Shown: in pieces, positions 18,636 through 27,319 of the stretch
Numbering within the stretch: position 1 is the first letter of the stretch
How the letters are laid out: every line of letters starts with the position of its first letter
Source: an uncultured Propionibacteriaceae bacterium
GTDB taxonomy: Bacteria > Actinomycetota > Actinomycetes > Propionibacteriales > Propionibacteriaceae
NCBI GenBank assembly: GCA_936924635.1
Contig: CAKZHP010000128.1
Span: 1 to 42,123, forward strand
Length of the DNA stretch: 42,123 nt
Reading direction: 5' to 3'
Made by a program: the position numbers and the translations under genes
The notes under the pieces: generated by a model
What the model saw: the letters and a program-made list of their open reading frames with translations, nothing else
Told to the model about the DNA's origin: nothing
Databases searched by the model: none

Positions 18636-18851
18636 GAGGAGGTTGAAGGGATAGCGGTTCTCGCGGAGCACGGGGTCGGGGATGGTGAGCGCGTACGCCA
18701 CCAGGAAGACGAAACCGATGATGCCGGGGACCGTGAAGAGCAAGAGCATGTTCGTGTCCAGCAGCGCACCCAGCCAGGTCGCTCCCATGATGACGATGTT
18801 CTGGCCCATGCCGACGATGCCCGACGTCTTGCCGTACTGGTTGGTGGCCGG
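18636..18851 (-). pseudogene. Fragment of an MFS transporter
   Basis: About 72 residues read like the middle of an MFS permease: NQYGKTSGIVGMGQN, then two hydrophobic stretches and PDPVLRENRYPFNLLE before the similarity stops. A TAA is in frame directly before the recognisable part, and no start or remaining transmembrane segments are present, so this is a relic. It lies upstream of the dehydrogenase gene on the same strand, consistent with a decayed sugar transporter of that locus. The identification rests on the loop and helix pattern only. Confidence 0.6.
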
Positions 18852-18908
18852 TTACCCCCCTGAGGGTTCTCAGCAGGAGATGCCGGGAGCAATCCGTGCG
18901 GGTCTCGA

Positions 18909-18914
18909 TAAGGT
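18909..18914 (+). promoter_or_regulatory. Possible -10 element for the mrp operon
   Basis: TAAGGT lies about 55 bases before the chosen mrpA start, in the only intergenic gap before the operon. No good -35 is seen. The GTG at 18915 abuts this element and cannot be used by a transcript starting here. Confidence 0.35.
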
Positions 18915-18968
18915 GTGCGCGTCCTGTCACCGACCTCAGGCGGGGAGCCCCGCGCCGGAAAGGGCCGC

Positions 18969-21890
18969 GTGCTCGTAGGCCTGATCGCCGCCCATCTGGT
19001 GACCGGCATGCTCGCACCCGCACTCACCCGGCTGCTGCGGGAGCGGACGTTCCTGCTGCTGGCCGTGGTGCCCGCCGTCGCCTTCGGGTGGCTGGTGGCC
19101 AGGGCGCCTGACGTGCTGGGGGGGCGGGTGGTGACCCAGACGCACGACTGGATCCCTTCTCTCGGCGTCTCCGTCGACCTCCGGCTCGGTCTGGTGCAGT
19201 GGGTGCTGGCCATGATCGTGACCGGGATCGGCACGCTGGTCCTGCTGTACGCGCGGTGGTACTTCACCACCGCGACGGCCGCGGCGCGCACGGGGGGTCT
19301 GCTGACGGCCTTCGCCGGGGCGATGCTGCTGCTGGTGACGACCGACGACCTCATCGGTCTGTACGTCGCGTGGGAGCTCACCACCGTGTTCTCCTACCTC
19401 CTCATCGGCCACGACCCGACCCGCCGGGCCAACCGGGGAGCGGCGCTCACCGCGCTCATCGTCACCACGTTCGGTGGCCTCGCCATGCTGGTCGGCCTGG
19501 TGGCCCTCGCCACCCGCGCCGGCACGTACTCGCTCGCAGAGCTCGTCGCCCACCCGCCCACGGGCGCGGTCGCCACCGCCGGCGCGCTGCTGGTGCTGGT
19601 GGGAGCGCTCAGCAAGTCGGCGCTGGTGCCCTTCCACTTCTGGCTGCCCGGCGCGATGGCCGCCCCGACCCCGGTCTCGGCCTACCTGCACGCGGCCACC
19701 ATGGTGAAGGCCGGTGTCTACCTGGTCGCCGTGATGGCACCCGCCTTCGCGACCGTGCCCGGCTGGCGGCCGGCGGTCGCGGTGCTCGGCGTGGCCACCA
19801 TGGTCGTCGGCGGCTGGCGGTCGCTGCGGCAGACCGACCTCAAGCTGCTGCTCGCGTACGGCACCGTCTCCCAGCTCGGCTTCCTGGTGCTGCTGGTGGG
19901 CATCGGTACCCAGGCCGCGGCGCTCGCCGGCCTGGCGATGACCCTCGCCCACGCCCTGTTTAAGGGCGCGCTGTTCCTGGTCGTGGGCATCGTCGACCAC
20001 GGCTGCGGCACCCGCGACCTCACCCGGCTCTCGGGGGTGGGCCGTCGCATGCCGTACGTCGCCGCCACCGCCGCCCTCGCCGTCGCCTCCATGGCGGGCC
20101 TGCCGCCGCTGTTCGGGTTCATCGCCAAGGAGTCCGCGCTCGAGGGGCTGCTCGCGCTCGGGCACGACGGGGTGCTCCCGCCGTTGGCGGCCGGCCTGCT
20201 GGTGACCGGCATCGTCGCCGCCAACGCGCTCACGCTCGCGTACAGCCTGCGGTTCTGGTGGGGAGCCTTCTCCGTGAAGCCTGGGGTCGAGCCCACCCTG
20301 CCGCACCACAACCCGGCCGGTATGGTGGGCCCCGCGATGCTGCTGGGGCTCGCCTGCCTCGGGTTCGCCTTCGTCGGGCCCACGCTCACCGAGGTCTTCA
20401 CCCCGTACGCGGAGCGCCTGCCCGGCGAGCCCGGCCACGGGCTGGCCCTGTGGCACGGGTTCACGCTGCCGCTGGGTCTGACGGTGGTCTCGGTGGTGCT
20501 GGGCGGCCTCCTGTTCTGGCAGCGCGACGGCATCGCCCGTCTGCAGGCCACCTTCCCGCGCGTCGACGGCGCGGAGCTCTGGTACCAGCGGCTGATGCGG
20601 CTCGTCGACCGGCTGTCGGTGGAGATCACGGCGCTGACGCAGCGCGGGTCCGTCTCGGCGTACCTGTCGATGATCCTCACCACCTTGGTGGTGCTCGTCG
20701 GCTCGATGCTGGTCACCGCCCGGGCCTGGCCTGAGGCCTACCGCCTGTACGACAGCTGGCCGCAGCTCGCCGCCGGGGTGCTGATGATCGCCGCCGCGCT
20801 CGCCGCGGCCGTCTCCCGGGGCCGCATCCGGGCCGTGCTGCTGGTGGGGGTCACCGGGTACGGCACCGCGACGCTGTTCTTCCTGCACGGCGCGCCCGAC
20901 CTGGCGCTCACCCAGCTGCTCGTCGAGACGGTGTCGGTGATCGTGTTCCTCCTGGTGCTGCGGCGGCTGCCGAAGTACTTCACGAGCCGCCCGCTGCTGG
21001 CGACCCGCTGGTGGCGGCTGGTGCTCGCGATCGTGGTCGGGGCGACGGTCACCCTGCTCGTGCTGCTCGCGTCCGGGTCGCGGGTCGAGGTGCCGGTGTC
21101 GGTGGAGCTCAAGCAGGCGGCGTACGAGTTCGGGTACGGCAAGAACATCGTCAACGTCGTCCTCGTCGACACCCGGGCCTGGGACACGGTCGGCGAGATC
21201 TCGGTGCTGGTCGTCGCCGCGACCGGCGTGGCCAGCCTGATCCACCTGCGGTCGCGGGTGGTCGAGGCCCACCGGGAGCCCTCGACCTCGACACCTGAGC
21301 CCTCAGGCTGGCTGGCGACCGCGGGCGACCTGTCCGTCTCCGACAAGTCGGTGGTCTTCGAGGTGATGACCCGCCTGCTGTTCCCCGTGGTCATGGCCGT
21401 GTCGGTCTACCTGCTGCTGGCAGGGCACAACTACCCCGGCGGCGGCTTCGCGGGCGGGCTGGTCGGCGGCATGGGGCTGTTCCTGCGCTATCTCGCCGCC
21501 GGTCACCGTGAGCTCGACCACGCGGCGCCGTACGACGCGGGCAAGCTGCTGGGGGCGGGCCTGATCGTGGCGTTCAGCAGCGCCGTGTGGCCGGCGCTGA
21601 TCGGGGGCCGGATCTTCCAGAGCTACGACGTCTCGGTGCACCTGCCCGCGCTGGAGCACGTGGCCACCCCGTTCGGCACCTGGAACCTCTTCGGCGAGCT
21701 GCACCTGGTGAGCTCGACGGCCTTCGACATCGGCGTCTACCTCGTGGTGATGGGGGTGCTGCTCGACATCGGCCGCTCGCTCGGCAAGGGCATCGACGTG
21801 CAGACGGCCGAGGACGTGGCCCCGGTCCCGTACGCGGAGTCGACCCGCGCCCAGCCCGGCCTGGCCCCGGGGCAGGAGGCCCGCGCATGA
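18969..21890 (+). CDS. mrpA: Mrp Na+(K+)/H+ antiporter, fused subunits A and B
   Basis: The 973-residue polytopic protein is the large MrpA/MnhA subunit, related to complex I NuoL, fused at the C-terminus to an MnhB domain. Antiporter-type features: AWELTTVFSYLLIG with the buried glutamate, SKSALVPFHFWLPGAM with the conserved lysine, LHAATMVKAGVY with the second lysine, and HALFKGALFL. The C-terminal part carries a DUF4040-type segment and the MnhB pattern FEVMTRLLFPVV and HNYPGGGFAGGLVGG. MrpA/B fusion is usual in actinobacteria. GTG 18969 follows a GGAAAGGG sequence; an upstream in-frame GTG at 18915 lies on the promoter. First gene of a six-gene operon for Na+ or K+ export and pH control. 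Confidence 0.93.
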   Translation: MLVGLIAAHLVTGMLAPALTRLLRERTFLLLAVVPAVAFGWLVARAPDVLGGRVVTQTHDWIPSLGVSVDLRLGLVQWVLAMIVTGIGTLVLLYARWYFTTATAAARTGGLLTAFAGAMLLLVTTDDLIGLYVAWELTTVFSYLLIGHDPTRRANRGAALTALIVTTFGGLAMLVGLVALATRAGTYSLAELVAHPPTGAVATAGALLVLVGALSKSALVPFHFWLPGAMAAPTPVSAYLHAATMVKAGVYLVAVMAPAFATVPGWRPAVAVLGVATMVVGGWRSLRQTDLKLLLAYGTVSQLGFLVLLVGIGTQAAALAGLAMTLAHALFKGALFLVVGIVDHGCGTRDLTRLSGVGRRMPYVAATAALAVASMAGLPPLFGFIAKESALEGLLALGHDGVLPPLAAGLLVTGIVAANALTLAYSLRFWWGAFSVKPGVEPTLPHHNPAGMVGPAMLLGLACLGFAFVGPTLTEVFTPYAERLPGEPGHGLALWHGFTLPLGLTVVSVVLGGLLFWQRDGIARLQATFPRVDGAELWYQRLMRLVDRLSVEITALTQRGSVSAYLSMILTTLVVLVGSMLVTARAWPEAYRLYDSWPQLAAGVLMIAAALAAAVSRGRIRAVLLVGVTGYGTATLFFLHGAPDLALTQLLVETVSVIVFLLVLRRLPKYFTSRPLLATRWWRLVLAIVVGATVTLLVLLASGSRVEVPVSVELKQAAYEFGYGKNIVNVVLVDTRAWDTVGEISVLVVAATGVASLIHLRSRVVEAHREPSTSTPEPSGWLATAGDLSVSDKSVVFEVMTRLLFPVVMAVSVYLLLAGHNYPGGGFAGGLVGGMGLFLRYLAAGHRELDHAAPYDAGKLLGAGLIVAFSSAVWPALIGGRIFQSYDVSVHLPALEHVATPFGTWNLFGELHLVSSTAFDIGVYLVVMGVLLDIGRSLGKGIDVQTAEDVAPVPYAESTRAQPGLAPGQEARA

Positions 21891-22309
21891 GCCCCAACCT
21901 GACCCTGGCCGTCGTGGCCGGCGCCCTGGTCGCCTGTGGGGTGTACCTGCTGACCGAACGGTCGCTGACGCGCATCCTGATGGGCGTGGTGATCGCCTCG
22001 AACGGCGTGAACATCTGCTTCCTGGTCGCCTCCGGGCCGGCCGAGAACGCGCCGTTCGTCGGGGAGACGCGGACGCTGTCCGACCCGCTGCCGCAGGCCT
22101 TCGTGCTCACGGCCATCGTGATCACCCTGGCCGTGACCGCCTTCGTGCTCGCGCTGGCCTACCGCAGCTTCCAGCTGCACGGGCACGACGAGGTCAGCGA
22201 CGACGTCGAGGACGCCCGGATCCGGGTGCTCGCCGAGCGGGACGAGGCCTCCGACACGTACGAGAACGCGGCGTTCGCCGACACCGGTGAGGACGTGGTG
22301 AGCGAATGA
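21887..22309 (+). CDS. mrpC: Mrp antiporter subunit C (NuoK-like)
   Basis: The 140-residue product has three membrane helices and the NuoK-like signature of MrpC: a first helix, then SLTRILMGVVIASNGVNI, a proline-rich linker (SDPLPQAFVLTAIVI) and a polar, acidic C-terminal tail from about residue 95. It starts in an ATGA overlap with mrpA, and its stop overlaps mrpD in the same way, so translation is coupled. Confidence 0.92.
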   Translation: MSPNLTLAVVAGALVACGVYLLTERSLTRILMGVVIASNGVNICFLVASGPAENAPFVGETRTLSDPLPQAFVLTAIVITLAVTAFVLALAYRSFQLHGHDEVSDDVEDARIRVLAERDEASDTYENAAFADTGEDVVSE

Positions 22310-23814
22310 CGAACCTGCTTCCGCTCCCGATCCTGGTGCCGCTGCTCGCGGCCGGGATCGCGCTCGCGCTCGGGCGCCGGCCCCGTGCCCAGCGGGCCGT
22401 CGCGGTCACCGCGCTGACCGCCGTCGTCGTCATCGCCGCCACCTTGATGGTGCTGGCCGACTCCCGGGGCGTCGTAGCACTCTGGGTCGCGGGGTGGCGT
22501 CCGCCGTTGGGCATCGCGCTGGTGGCCGACCGGCTGAGCGCGCTGATGCTGCTGGTGGCCTCGGTGGTCACCCTCACCGTGCACGTGTTCGCCATCGGTC
22601 AAGACAGCGAGGAGCGCAAGGTCGAGACGCCGGTGTCGATCTTCCACCCGACGTTCCTGCTGCTGTCGGCGGGGGTGTCCAACGCGTTCCTCGCCGGCGA
22701 CCTGTTCAACCTGTTCGTCGGGTTCGAGATCCTGCTGTTCTCCTCGTACGTGCTGCTCACCCTGGGCGGCACCGCCGACCGCGTACGGGCCGGCTCGACG
22801 TACGTGGTCGTGAACCTGCTCTCCAGCTCGCTGTTCCTGGTGGCGATCGCGGCGGTGTACGGGGCGACGGGCACCGTGAACATCGCGCAGCTGTCGGAGC
22901 GGCTGCGCGACCTGGACCCGTCGACGCAAGGCGCGCTGCAGCTGATGTTGCTGACGGTGTTCGCCATCAAGGCGGCGGTCTTCCCGCTCTCGGCATGGCT
23001 GCCCGACTCGTACCCCACCGCTCCCGCTCCGGTGACCGCGGTGTTCGCGGGGCTGCTCACGAAGGTCGGCGTGTACGCGATCTTCCGCACCCAGACCGTG
23101 CTGTTCACGGAGCGGCCGCTGTCGACGCTGCTGATGGTGGCCGGCCTGCTCACCATGCTGATCGGCATCGCGGGCGCCGTCGCGCAGACCGAGCTCAAGC
23201 GAGTGCTGTCGTTCACGCTGGTGAGCCACATCGGCTACATGGTGTTCGGCATCGGGCTGGCCACGCCGAAGGGCTTGTCGGCGGCCATGTTCTACACCGC
23301 GCACCACATCACCATCCAGACCGCGCTGTTCCTCGTCACCGGGCTGATCGAGCGGGTCGGCGGGTCGACGTCGACGATCCGCCTGGGCCGGCTGGCCGTG
23401 ATGTCGCCGGTGCTGGGCGCCCTGTTCTTCGTGCCGGCCATGAACCTCGCCGGCATCCCGCCGATGTCGGGGTTCCTCGGCAAGCTGGGGCTGCTCGCCG
23501 CGGGTGCCGAGGTCGGCACGCCCTTGGCCTGGGTGCTGGTGGTCGGCAGCGTGGTGGCGAGCCTGCTCACCCTGTACGCGATGGCGAAGGTGTGGAACCG
23601 CGCGTTCTGGGCCCCGCCGGAGGACGACCCGGGTCGGGCCGTGGAGCACGTGCGGCTGCCCGGCCTGCAGACGGCGGTCGCCGGTGCCCTGGTGCTGGTG
23701 ACGCTGGCGCTGACGGTGGTGGCCGGGCCGCTGTACGCGTACACGGACCGTGCGGTCGTTGCGCTGGCCGACGGCGAGTACGTACGGGTCGTGCTGGCGG
23801 GGGTGACCCGATGA
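22306..23814 (+). CDS. mrpD: Mrp antiporter subunit D (NuoN/NuoM-like)
   Basis: The 502-residue polytopic subunit is homologous to complex I NuoM/NuoN proton-pumping subunits. It shows VGFEILLFSSYVLL with the family glutamate, IKAAVFPLSAWLPDSYP with the lysine and conserved proline motif, and FAGLLTKVGVYAIF with the second lysine. PGL-type segments NLAGIPPMSGFLGK follow. It provides an ion channel of the Mrp complex together with MrpA. Starts and ends with four-base overlaps. Confidence 0.94.
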   Translation: MTNLLPLPILVPLLAAGIALALGRRPRAQRAVAVTALTAVVVIAATLMVLADSRGVVALWVAGWRPPLGIALVADRLSALMLLVASVVTLTVHVFAIGQDSEERKVETPVSIFHPTFLLLSAGVSNAFLAGDLFNLFVGFEILLFSSYVLLTLGGTADRVRAGSTYVVVNLLSSSLFLVAIAAVYGATGTVNIAQLSERLRDLDPSTQGALQLMLLTVFAIKAAVFPLSAWLPDSYPTAPAPVTAVFAGLLTKVGVYAIFRTQTVLFTERPLSTLLMVAGLLTMLIGIAGAVAQTELKRVLSFTLVSHIGYMVFGIGLATPKGLSAAMFYTAHHITIQTALFLVTGLIERVGGSTSTIRLGRLAVMSPVLGALFFVPAMNLAGIPPMSGFLGKLGLLAAGAEVGTPLAWVLVVGSVVASLLTLYAMAKVWNRAFWAPPEDDPGRAVEHVRLPGLQTAVAGALVLVTLALTVVAGPLYAYTDRAVVALADGEYVRVVLAGVTR

Positions 23815-24353
23815 GCCGCCGGACGCGGATGAGGTTCCGCTGGCAGGGCCGCGCCGTGGTGGTGCTCACGCTGGTGTGGGTGCTGCTGTGGGGGCGGGTC
23901 GACCTGGTGACGGTGCTGTCCGGGGTGCTGGTCGGCTACCTGGTGGGCGTGGTGTTCCCGTTGCCGCCGGTGCGGGTCGTCGGACGGCTGCGGCCGTTCG
24001 GCCTCGTACGGCTGCTCGGGCGGCTGCTGATCGACCTGACGAGCGCCTCATGGCGGATCGCGAAGGCGATCTGGAACCCGGGCACGGTGCTGCGGCCCGG
24101 GGTGATCCGGGTGGACCTGACCACACGGTCTGACCTGGTGCAGGTGGCGACGGCCGCCATGGTGTCGCTGGTGCCCGGCACCCTGGTGGTGGAGGCTCCT
24201 AGGTCGACCCGGCGGCTGTACCTGCACGTGTTCGACCTCTCGAACCCGGGTGCTGCGGACCAGGAGCGGGAGCGGGCGCTGGAGGCCGAGCGGCTGGTGC
24301 TCGGCGCGATCGGGTCTGACGCGGAGATCCGGCGCAGCAGGGGGGAGGCATGA
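23811..24353 (+). CDS. mrpE: Mrp antiporter subunit E
   Basis: The 180-residue subunit has an N-terminal membrane hairpin (LTLVWVLLWGRVDLVTVLSG) followed by a soluble cytoplasmic domain; MrpE-type motifs are RLLGRLLIDLTSASWRIAKA and VSLVPGTLVV. ATGA overlaps join it to mrpD and mrpF. Required for the complex; its own activity is unclear in the family. Confidence 0.9.
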   Translation: MSRRTRMRFRWQGRAVVVLTLVWVLLWGRVDLVTVLSGVLVGYLVGVVFPLPPVRVVGRLRPFGLVRLLGRLLIDLTSASWRIAKAIWNPGTVLRPGVIRVDLTTRSDLVQVATAAMVSLVPGTLVVEAPRSTRRLYLHVFDLSNPGAADQERERALEAERLVLGAIGSDAEIRRSRGEA

Positions 24354-24625
24354 CCACGGTGACGCTGGCGGTGCTGGCGCTGAACGGGGTGGTCCTCGCG
24401 GTCGCGGCGGCCCTGACCCTGCGGCGGGTGGTACGGGGGCCGCGGGCCCTCGACCGCAGCGTCGCCATGGACGTGCTGGTCGCGGTCGTCATCGCGGCCA
24501 TGGGTCTGGTGATGGTCTGGCGGCGCACGAACCTGCTGCTGCCCTCGGTGCTGGTGCTGTCGCTGCTCGGGTTCACGTCGGCGGTCGCGATCGCGCGCCT
24601 CATCCAGACGCGGAGGAACCGATGA
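24350..24625 (+). CDS. mrpF: Mrp antiporter subunit F
   Basis: The 91-residue protein has three hydrophobic segments and the MrpF pattern LRRVVRGPRALDRSVAMDVL followed by VMVWRRTNLLLPSVLVLSLL. It overlaps mrpE and mrpG by four bases each. Confidence 0.9.
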   Translation: MTTVTLAVLALNGVVLAVAAALTLRRVVRGPRALDRSVAMDVLVAVVIAAMGLVMVWRRTNLLLPSVLVLSLLGFTSAVAIARLIQTRRNR

Positions 24626-25020
24626 GCGTGGTTCTCGACGTGGCCGGGTTGGTGCTGCTGACCCTGGGCTGTCTGCTGGCGCTGTCGGCGGCCGTGGCGC
24701 AGCGGCGGTTTCAGGACGTGGCGTCGCGGATGCACGCCGCCGCGAAGCCCCAGGTGCTGGGGATGATCTGCGTCGTCGCTGGGGTCGCGCTCTGCCTGCG
24801 GGAGCCGATCGTCGTCACGCTGGGTCTCCTCGCCATCGCGCTGCAGCTGGCGACCTCGCCGGTGTCGTCGCACATGGTCGCGCGGTCGGCGTACCGGTAC
24901 GGGCACCTCGACGGCACGCTGGTCCTCGACGAGCTGGGTGATGACCACGAGTCAGGGGCGATGCCGCGGCCGCCGTTGCCCGAGCCAGAGGCCGACCACG
25001 AGGAGGACGGCGCCCCCTGA
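24622..25020 (+). CDS. mrpG: Mrp antiporter subunit G
   Basis: The 132-residue subunit has three hydrophobic segments and the MrpG signature QDVASRMHAAAKPQVLGM, ending in SHMVARSAYR and a proline- and acid-rich tail. It closes the operon. The last 69 bases overlap, antisense, the 3' end of the convergent membrane-protein gene, an unusual arrangement for a conserved operon end. Confidence 0.9.
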   Translation: MSVVLDVAGLVLLTLGCLLALSAAVAQRRFQDVASRMHAAAKPQVLGMICVVAGVALCLREPIVVTLGLLAIALQLATSPVSSHMVARSAYRYGHLDGTLVLDELGDDHESGAMPRPPLPEPEADHEEDGAP

Positions 25021-25848
25021 GGCCGTCCAGCCCCAGAGCGGGCTGGGGCTGTGGCTGCTGGCGATGATCGCTGGTCGGGGGATCGAGCGCGCCCACGCCA
25101 CGAAGGCGTCGCCGACGGGGAGCAGCCCGAGGGCGTACGAGCGGGTGCCGTGCCAGTCGAGCGGCAGGCCGAGCAGGTCGGCCTCGCGGTCGAGGGTGTC
25201 GGCGAGGCGTGCGTCGCCGTTGGCCCGGGCGGCGGCGAGCCCGACCGCGGAGGCTCTGAGCGAGACGCCGGCGACGAGCGGGCCGGAGTCGACGTCGCCG
25301 GGGGAGCCGTCGCCGTGCGGGTGCTCGCGGACGCCCACGAGGCCCAGCTCTCGGGTGACGAAGGCGGCGGTGTACGAGTCGTAGGAGCCGTCGGTCGTCA
25401 CCCGGGGCCAGAAGGTCTGGATGATCGTCTGCGACGAGCCGCGAGGGCCTTCGAGGGGCCGTCCTGCCGTGTCGACCTCGTGGGGGAGGAGGCCGGTGGC
25501 GGGGTCGGCGAAGCGCTGGACCGACGCTGCCCACGCCGGCTGCTGTCGCCCCTCGACCGCGGCCACGGCGGCCATGGCGACGACGTTGTCGCACGGCCAC
25601 GTACGGCCCGGATAGCTCGTGACCATGCCGGTGGGGGACGCGGTCAGCGCCGTGCGGATCTGTCGGGCCTCCTCGGCGGCGCGGGCCGCGTACGCTGTGT
25701 GCCGCCCGCTCCCGTCAGGAAGCGTCAGGCCCTGGATCAGCCACAGCCGCCAGCCGCGGTAGAAGGCGCCGTTCTCCAGCGCCGGGTTGTCGCCGAAGGG
25801 TGCGGCCAGCTCCGGCCGCTCGACCATCCTCAGACTCTGCTCGACCAC
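24952..25848 (-). CDS. 5'-truncated membrane-anchored hypothetical protein
   Basis: The frame encodes 298 residues from a GTG. The sequence is helical and Trp/Tyr-rich, with FYRGWRLWLIQ near the start, and resembles an alpha/alpha-barrel-type extracytoplasmic domain. A C-terminal hydrophobic helix and a basic tail anchor it. I do not recognise the family. The same frame stays open to about 25915 and still reads like protein (ADQDATTFAPPRGPLLD directly before the GTG), but there is no start codon before the TAG at about 25916. The true N-terminus, probably with a membrane segment, has been lost at the junction with the SDR segment. The GTG may still allow expression; a pseudogene is more likely. 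Confidence 0.55.
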   Translation of the reverse strand: MVEQSLRMVERPELAAPFGDNPALENGAFYRGWRLWLIQGLTLPDGSGRHTAYAARAAEEARQIRTALTASPTGMVTSYPGRTWPCDNVVAMAAVAAVEGRQQPAWAASVQRFADPATGLLPHEVDTAGRPLEGPRGSSQTIIQTFWPRVTTDGSYDSYTAAFVTRELGLVGVREHPHGDGSPGDVDSGPLVAGVSLRASAVGLAAARANGDARLADTLDREADLLGLPLDWHGTRSYALGLLPVGDAFVAWARSIPRPAIIASSHSPSPLWGWTASGGAVLLVVGLWLGQRRPRHRP

Positions 25849-25859
25849 GTCGAGCAGAG
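25835..25859. repeat. Perfect 11-bp inverted repeat at a truncation
   Basis: CTCTGCTCGAC (25835-25845) pairs with GTCGAGCAGAG (25849-25859) around a three-base loop, with no T run. It lies just inside the truncated gene, within 60 bases of the junction with the SDR segment. It encodes residues LLDVVEQS of the frame, so it may be chance coding structure, or a site for recombination. Confidence 0.6.
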
Positions 25860-25964
25860 GACCCCGTGGGGGAGCAAAAGTAGTCGCGTCTTGATCGGCT
25901 AGTTTCTGCGGTTTCTAGTCTATCGGCTGGACGAGCGGATGGGGTATCAAACGCTCGGGAGCGG

Positions 25965-26741
25965 CTAGAGTGCGTGGCCGCCCGCGACCTGGAGGACCTG
26001 GCCGGTGATCCATCGCGCCTGGTGTGAGGCCAGGAACACACACGCATCGGCGATGTCCTCTGGCGTGCCGACGCGACCCAGCGGGATTGCTGCTACCGCC
26101 TCCTGGACGAGTTCTTCGCTCATCCACCCCGTCTGAACCGGGCCAGGAGCGACCGCGTTGACCCTGATCCCGTGAGGGCCGAGGTCGATGGCTGCGCCTC
26201 TGGTCAGTGCTTCCAGAGCCGCCTTGGATGACCCGTAGCCGACTTGTCCGGGGAACGCGCGAGCGGCATCGGTGCTGATGTTGACGACACGAGCTTCCTT
26301 CCCGGCGCGTCTGCGGGCGAGTTCGGAGACCAGCATCGTGGGAGCGACTGCGTTGACCCGATAGTGCCTCGTCAGGCTGGCGTCGGAGAGTTCTTGGTAG
26401 GTATCAGGGCTCTCGCAGTGGGCGGCGTTGTTGATGAGCACATCGACCTCGCCCAAGGATGCCGCGACTGCATCTAGGAGCGCCGTCTCGGAACCATCCT
26501 GGGAGAGGTCGGCACCGATGGCGGTAGCCTGCGGAAGCGAGTCCGCGAGTGCTTCTGCTTCCGTCTGTGCGGGGATTACGTGTTCCCACGTCGTTCCCTC
26601 TGGGGCCGCGTCAGCATCGTCGAGGTAGTGCACCGCGACTCTCGCGCCTTGTTCGGCAAAGGCCCGCGAGATTGCGGCACCGATCCCGCTTGCGCCGCCT
26701 GTAACCAAGACGACGGCACCGTTCAGACCTGTGTCAATCAT
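25965..26741 (-). CDS. Short-chain dehydrogenase/reductase (SDR)
   Basis: The 258-residue product is a classical SDR oxidoreductase. It has the cofactor motif TGGASGIG (14-21), the NNAA motif (104-107), the catalytic Ser156, and Tyr169 and Lys173 in YGSSK, then PG and a late region VFLASHQARWITGQVLQVAGG. The acidic residues after the third strand do not decide the cofactor. The ATG at 26741 follows a strong GAGGAGGAG Shine-Dalgarno sequence; the frame continues upstream without protein-like sequence. GC content is lower than in the neighbours, and the segment lies between two truncated genes, so it was probably inserted. Substrate unknown. Confidence 0.85.
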   Translation of the reverse strand: MIDTGLNGAVVLVTGGASGIGAAISRAFAEQGARVAVHYLDDADAAPEGTTWEHVIPAQTEAEALADSLPQATAIGADLSQDGSETALLDAVAASLGEVDVLINNAAHCESPDTYQELSDASLTRHYRVNAVAPTMLVSELARRRAGKEARVVNISTDAARAFPGQVGYGSSKAALEALTRGAAIDLGPHGIRVNAVAPGPVQTGWMSEELVQEAVAAIPLGRVGTPEDIADACVFLASHQARWITGQVLQVAGGHAL

Positions 26742-26814
26742 CGCGGTCTCCTCCTCTGCTTGATCGTGCGCTGCACTGCCATTGTCGCACTTACCATGCA
26801 CGGCTCGACTTGCT

Positions 26815-27315
26815 CTACATGCGCGGCGTGCCGTCCACGTCACCAACCTTCAGCTCGGCCAGGTCGGCGCGGGCGGCGTCCCGGCGACTGGACGCGGCGC
26901 CCTGTGTCGCGAAGGAGATCACCTGGCTCACCACCGTGGGGGAGAGGATCTGTTCCCCGGCGGCAACCTGTCGGATCGCCTCGACCATGCGAGGCGGAGG
27001 GGTGTCCTTCAGCAGGAATCCGTGGGCGCCGACGCCGAGGGCCCGCAGCACCATGTCGTCGGCATCGAAGGTGGTGAGCACCACCACGCGCGGGGCGTCC
27101 GGGAGGGCCAGCACCTGTTCGGTGGCGGCGATCCCGTCGAGGGTGGGCATGCGGATGTCCATCAGCACCACGTCGGGCCGGTGCTGCTCGACCAGCGCGA
27201 CGGCCTCGGAGCCATCGGAGCCCTCGCCGACCACCTCGAGCCCTGACGAACCACCCAGGATGAGCCGCAAACCCGCCCTGACAAGGGGATCGTCGTCGAT
27301 CAGCAGCAGACGCAC
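26815..27315 (-). pseudogene. NarL-type response regulator lacking its DNA-binding domain
   Basis: Residues 1-120 are an intact receiver domain: LLLIDDDP at the start, the phosphoacceptor Asp in VLMDIRMP and LLKDTPPPRMVEAI at the end. In NarL/LuxR-type regulators a helix-turn-helix follows a linker like this one (SFATQGAASSRRDAARADLA). Here the reading frame changes to unrelated residues after about residue 152 and stops at 166, so the output domain is gone. It starts with GTG just after a sensor-kinase fragment, as in an intact kinase-regulator operon. A stand-alone receiver is possible but a decayed gene is more likely. Confidence 0.75.
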
Positions 27316-27319
27316 GGCG

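Noticed and set aside
18936..21272. A minus-strand open frame of nearly 780 codons opposite mrpA
   Set aside because: Antisense to a recognisable antiporter gene, with low-complexity Arg/Gly/His-rich translation. GC-rich coding DNA often gives such long shadow frames.
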